From AC-32 sp035455605 (GTDB lineage Bacteria; Actinomycetota; Thermoleophilia; Gaiellales; Gaiellaceae), in contig DATIER010000061.1 of the NCBI GenBank assembly GCA_035455605.1, forward strand, positions 1-7,527: DNA of 7,527 nucleotides. Direction: 5' to 3'. Made by a program: the position numbers and the translations under genes. The notes under the pieces were generated by a model. It was not told the origin of the DNA and did not search any database. It was given only the letters and a program-made list of their open reading frames with translations. Shown in pieces: positions 6,370-7,527 of the stretch. Every line of letters starts with the position of its first letter. The stretch's first letter is position 1.

Positions 6370-6858
6370 ATGAAGAGACTCCTCACGGCGGCCGTGTCGG
6401 CCTGCGGCGTTGCGCTGCTGGTCGCGGGTACGGCCTCCGCAAAGCCGCCCGATCGGTTCACGGAATCGTTCACGTATTCCGGCGCTGCGTCGTGCGGCGC
6501 ATTCGACGACGTCTGGGAAGGGTCGATCGAGCTCTCCGGCATGACGACGTTCGACAACGCCGGGAACCCGGTCATGGACGTCGTTCAGAACAAGCGGGTG
6601 GAGACGAACTGGCGCTCCGACGACCCGTCCGTCTCGATGACCCTGAAGGGAAGTTGGACGACCCGCTACGACTACGCGACGGACACCGAGACAAACACGG
6701 GCCAGATCTACCAGCAGACGTACCCCGGTCTCGGATTGCTGTTCCACGACCTCGGCATGGTCAGCTTCGGGCCTGGAGGCGTCGTCGTCCACGGCCCGCA
6801 CGACGTACTCGAGCAGGGCCAGGCCGCGTTCTGCGACGCGCTCGAGGCGATCGGCTGA
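6370..6858 (+). CDS. Small secreted protein of unknown function with two mature-region cysteines
   Basis: A 162-residue protein. The N-terminus is a textbook signal peptide: MKR, a hydrophobic stretch (about residues 4-20), then TASA before K25, giving a predicted signal-peptidase I cut after A24 (AxA rule). No lipobox is present: C12 lies mid-helix rather than at a processing site. The mature part, about 138 residues, has exactly two cysteines, C42 near its start and C155 near its end, which could form one disulfide closing the chain. It is rich in Thr, Asp, Gly and aromatics with alternating polar and apolar residues, suggesting a beta-rich fold. I do not recognise a family; similar small exported proteins in actinobacteria are annotated as hypothetical. 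It is transcribed away from the CstB-like gene and is followed by a strong hairpin, so it is probably a single-gene transcript. The start is set by the signal peptide and the ribosome binding site. Confidence 0.85.
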   Translation: MKRLLTAAVSACGVALLVAGTASAKPPDRFTESFTYSGAASCGAFDDVWEGSIELSGMTTFDNAGNPVMDVVQNKRVETNWRSDDPSVSMTLKGSWTTRYDYATDTETNTGQIYQQTYPGLGLLFHDLGMVSFGPGGVVVHGPHDVLEQGQAAFCDALEAIG

Positions 6859-6873
6859 GGGATCCGTGCGGCC

Positions 6874-6908
6874 TGCGGGGGCAGCAGAAGCAGCGTGCCG
6901 CCCCCGCA
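6874..6908 (+). terminator. GC-rich hairpin after the secreted-protein gene, probable terminator without a T-tract
   Basis: TGCGGGGGC (6874-6882) pairs perfectly with GCCCCCGCA (6900-6908) across a 17-base loop. The loop could pair further through GCA/TGC next to the stem if one G is bulged. The hairpin begins 15 bases after the stop at 6858. The bases after it (CACCTTCCGGG) hold no run of T. It therefore resembles the U-less hairpins proposed as terminators in high-GC actinobacteria rather than a classical intrinsic terminator. It could also protect the 3' end of the mRNA. Confidence 0.5.
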
Positions 6909-6956
6909 CACCTTCCGGGCCGGCGAGCTGGCTTCTGAAGCGAAGGGGTGACGCCC

Positions 6957-6986
6957 TTGACGCCGCGCAGGTCCATCGGTCAACCT
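6957..6986 (+). promoter_or_regulatory. Putative promoter of the terminal membrane-protein gene
   Basis: TTGACG (6957-6962, five of six match TTGACA), an 18-base spacer, then CAACCT (6981-6986). CAACCT keeps only the A at position 2 and the final T of the -10 consensus. Eight bases separate it from the GTG at 6995, the same spacing as at the CstB-like gene. No Shine-Dalgarno is present, so a leaderless mRNA is again possible. The good -35 and weak -10 leave this tentative. Confidence 0.35.
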
Positions 6987-6994
6987 CGTCCCGA

Positions 6995-7527
6995 GTGAGC
7001 GCAGGCCGCGTCGTTCTCATCGTCCTCGGCGTCGTCGGGGTCCTGTTCGGGCTCGCCGTGATGGCGAGCGGTGGCTTCCTGCTCTGGGCCGACCGGACAC
7101 AGCGCGACGACGGCTACCTGACGACGCCGACCGAGCGGTTCGAGACGCCGACCTACGCGTTGACGCGCTCGCGGCTGGAGGTCGACACCCACGGAGAGGG
7201 CTGGGTCCTGAACGAGAGCTGGTTCGGCAAGGTCCGGATCCGCGGCGAGAGCTCCGCCGGGAAGACGCTCTTCATCGGCATCGGGCCGCAGGCGGACGTC
7301 GCCAGGTACCTCGGAGACGTCGCTCACGCGAACGTCCAGGACGTCGACTTCGATCCGTTCCGCGCGACCTACCTCTCCGTGCCCGGCGGAGCGCCCCGAG
7401 CGCCGCCGACGGCGCAGTCGTTCTGGGCCGCGTCCGCCTCCGGCGTGGGAACCCAGACGCTGTCGTGGAAGGTGCGCGACGGCGACTGGTCGGTCGTGCT
7501 GATGAACGCCGACGGCTCGCGCGGCGT
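6995..7527 (+). CDS. Membrane-anchored protein of unknown function, N-terminal part; runs off the right edge
   Basis: From GTG 6995 the frame is open for 177 codons to the edge. After a short MSAGR start, residues about 6-29 form one hydrophobic membrane-spanning segment ending in FLLWADR. It is followed by a soluble stretch that probably faces outside the membrane: DDGYLTTPTERFETPTYALT (38-57), then FIGIGPQADVARYL, PGGAPRAPP, SFWAASASGVGTQTLSW and VVLMNADGSRGV. I recognise this pattern from a widespread, uncharacterised family of actinobacterial membrane proteins, which I recall having further membrane helices near the C-terminus. That part is outside the window. No catalytic motif or cofactor site is visible, and I assign no function. 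The GTG is chosen because the membrane helix follows at once and promoter-like hexamers precede it. The gene lies 136 bases after the secreted-protein gene, beyond the hairpin, so it is probably transcribed separately. Confidence 0.8.
   Translation, partial: MSAGRVVLIVLGVVGVLFGLAVMASGGFLLWADRTQRDDGYLTTPTERFETPTYALTRSRLEVDTHGEGWVLNESWFGKVRIRGESSAGKTLFIGIGPQADVARYLGDVAHANVQDVDFDPFRATYLSVPGGAPRAPPTAQSFWAASASGVGTQTLSWKVRDGDWSVVLMNADGSRG

Noticed and set aside
4930..6858. 642-codon open frame on the plus strand that runs through the gap in frame into the secreted-protein gene
   Set aside because: Up to about 6230 it is the antisense of the CstB-like gene and has no domain of its own. The true start is ATG 6370, marked by a signal peptide and a ribosome binding site. 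The open frame through the gap is a GC-content effect.
1..7527. CRISPR array, tRNA/rRNA, insertion sequence, attachment site or toxin-antitoxin pair
   Set aside because: No regularly spaced repeats, cloverleaf-like segments, transposase or recombinase motifs, terminal inverted repeats, or small overlapping gene pairs were seen on either strand.

Overview
The window is very GC-rich (roughly 70% by eye) and densely coding, with both strands used and short gaps. The gene content suggests an actinobacterial (Actinomycetota) chromosome: an Lhr-type helicase, a DUF1028 protein, a giant cyclase/ATPase/TPR protein, and a one-pass membrane protein of a type I associate with Actinobacteria. Most starts also lack a Shine-Dalgarno sequence. 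I would guess the class Thermoleophilia (Gaiellales or Solirubrobacterales), but that is an inference from protein flavour, not a measurement. I see no mobile element, CRISPR array, tRNA or rRNA, and no defence island.

Layout, left to right. Bases 1-694 (minus) hold the N-terminal 231 residues of an Lhr-like superfamily 2 helicase that runs off the left edge. A 23-base gap separates its ATG from the GTG of a divergent DUF1028 protein (718-1578, plus). After 18 bases comes a 1101-residue protein (1597-4902, plus) that joins a zinc ribbon, a class III adenylyl cyclase domain with all canonical catalytic residues, an AAA-type ATPase and a long TPR-like helical tail. It meets tail-to-tail, with a 9-base overlap, a minus-strand gene (4894-6210). 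That gene encodes a metallo-beta-lactamase-fold protein followed by a cysteine-less rhodanese and an active-type rhodanese, the architecture of CstB-like persulfide dioxygenase/sulfurtransferases. Divergent from it, after 159 bases, is a small secreted protein with two mature-region cysteines (6370-6858, plus), followed by a strong GC hairpin. The window ends inside a membrane-anchored protein of unknown function (6995 to the edge, plus).

The genes do not look like one pathway. Three candidate functions stand out: nucleic-acid repair or remodelling (Lhr), cAMP signalling coupled to an ATPase (the cyclase fusion), and sulfide/persulfide detoxification (the CstB-like protein). The best cross-cutting observation concerns gene starts. 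Five of six genes have no usable ribosome binding site. Four of those five have a TAnnnT box 6-8 bases before the start codon, and the fifth has a weaker box at the same distance, the arrangement expected of leaderless transcripts. At the lhr/DUF1028 divergence the two opposed boxes overlap by two bases. I did not find a convincing, wholly new biological system here.
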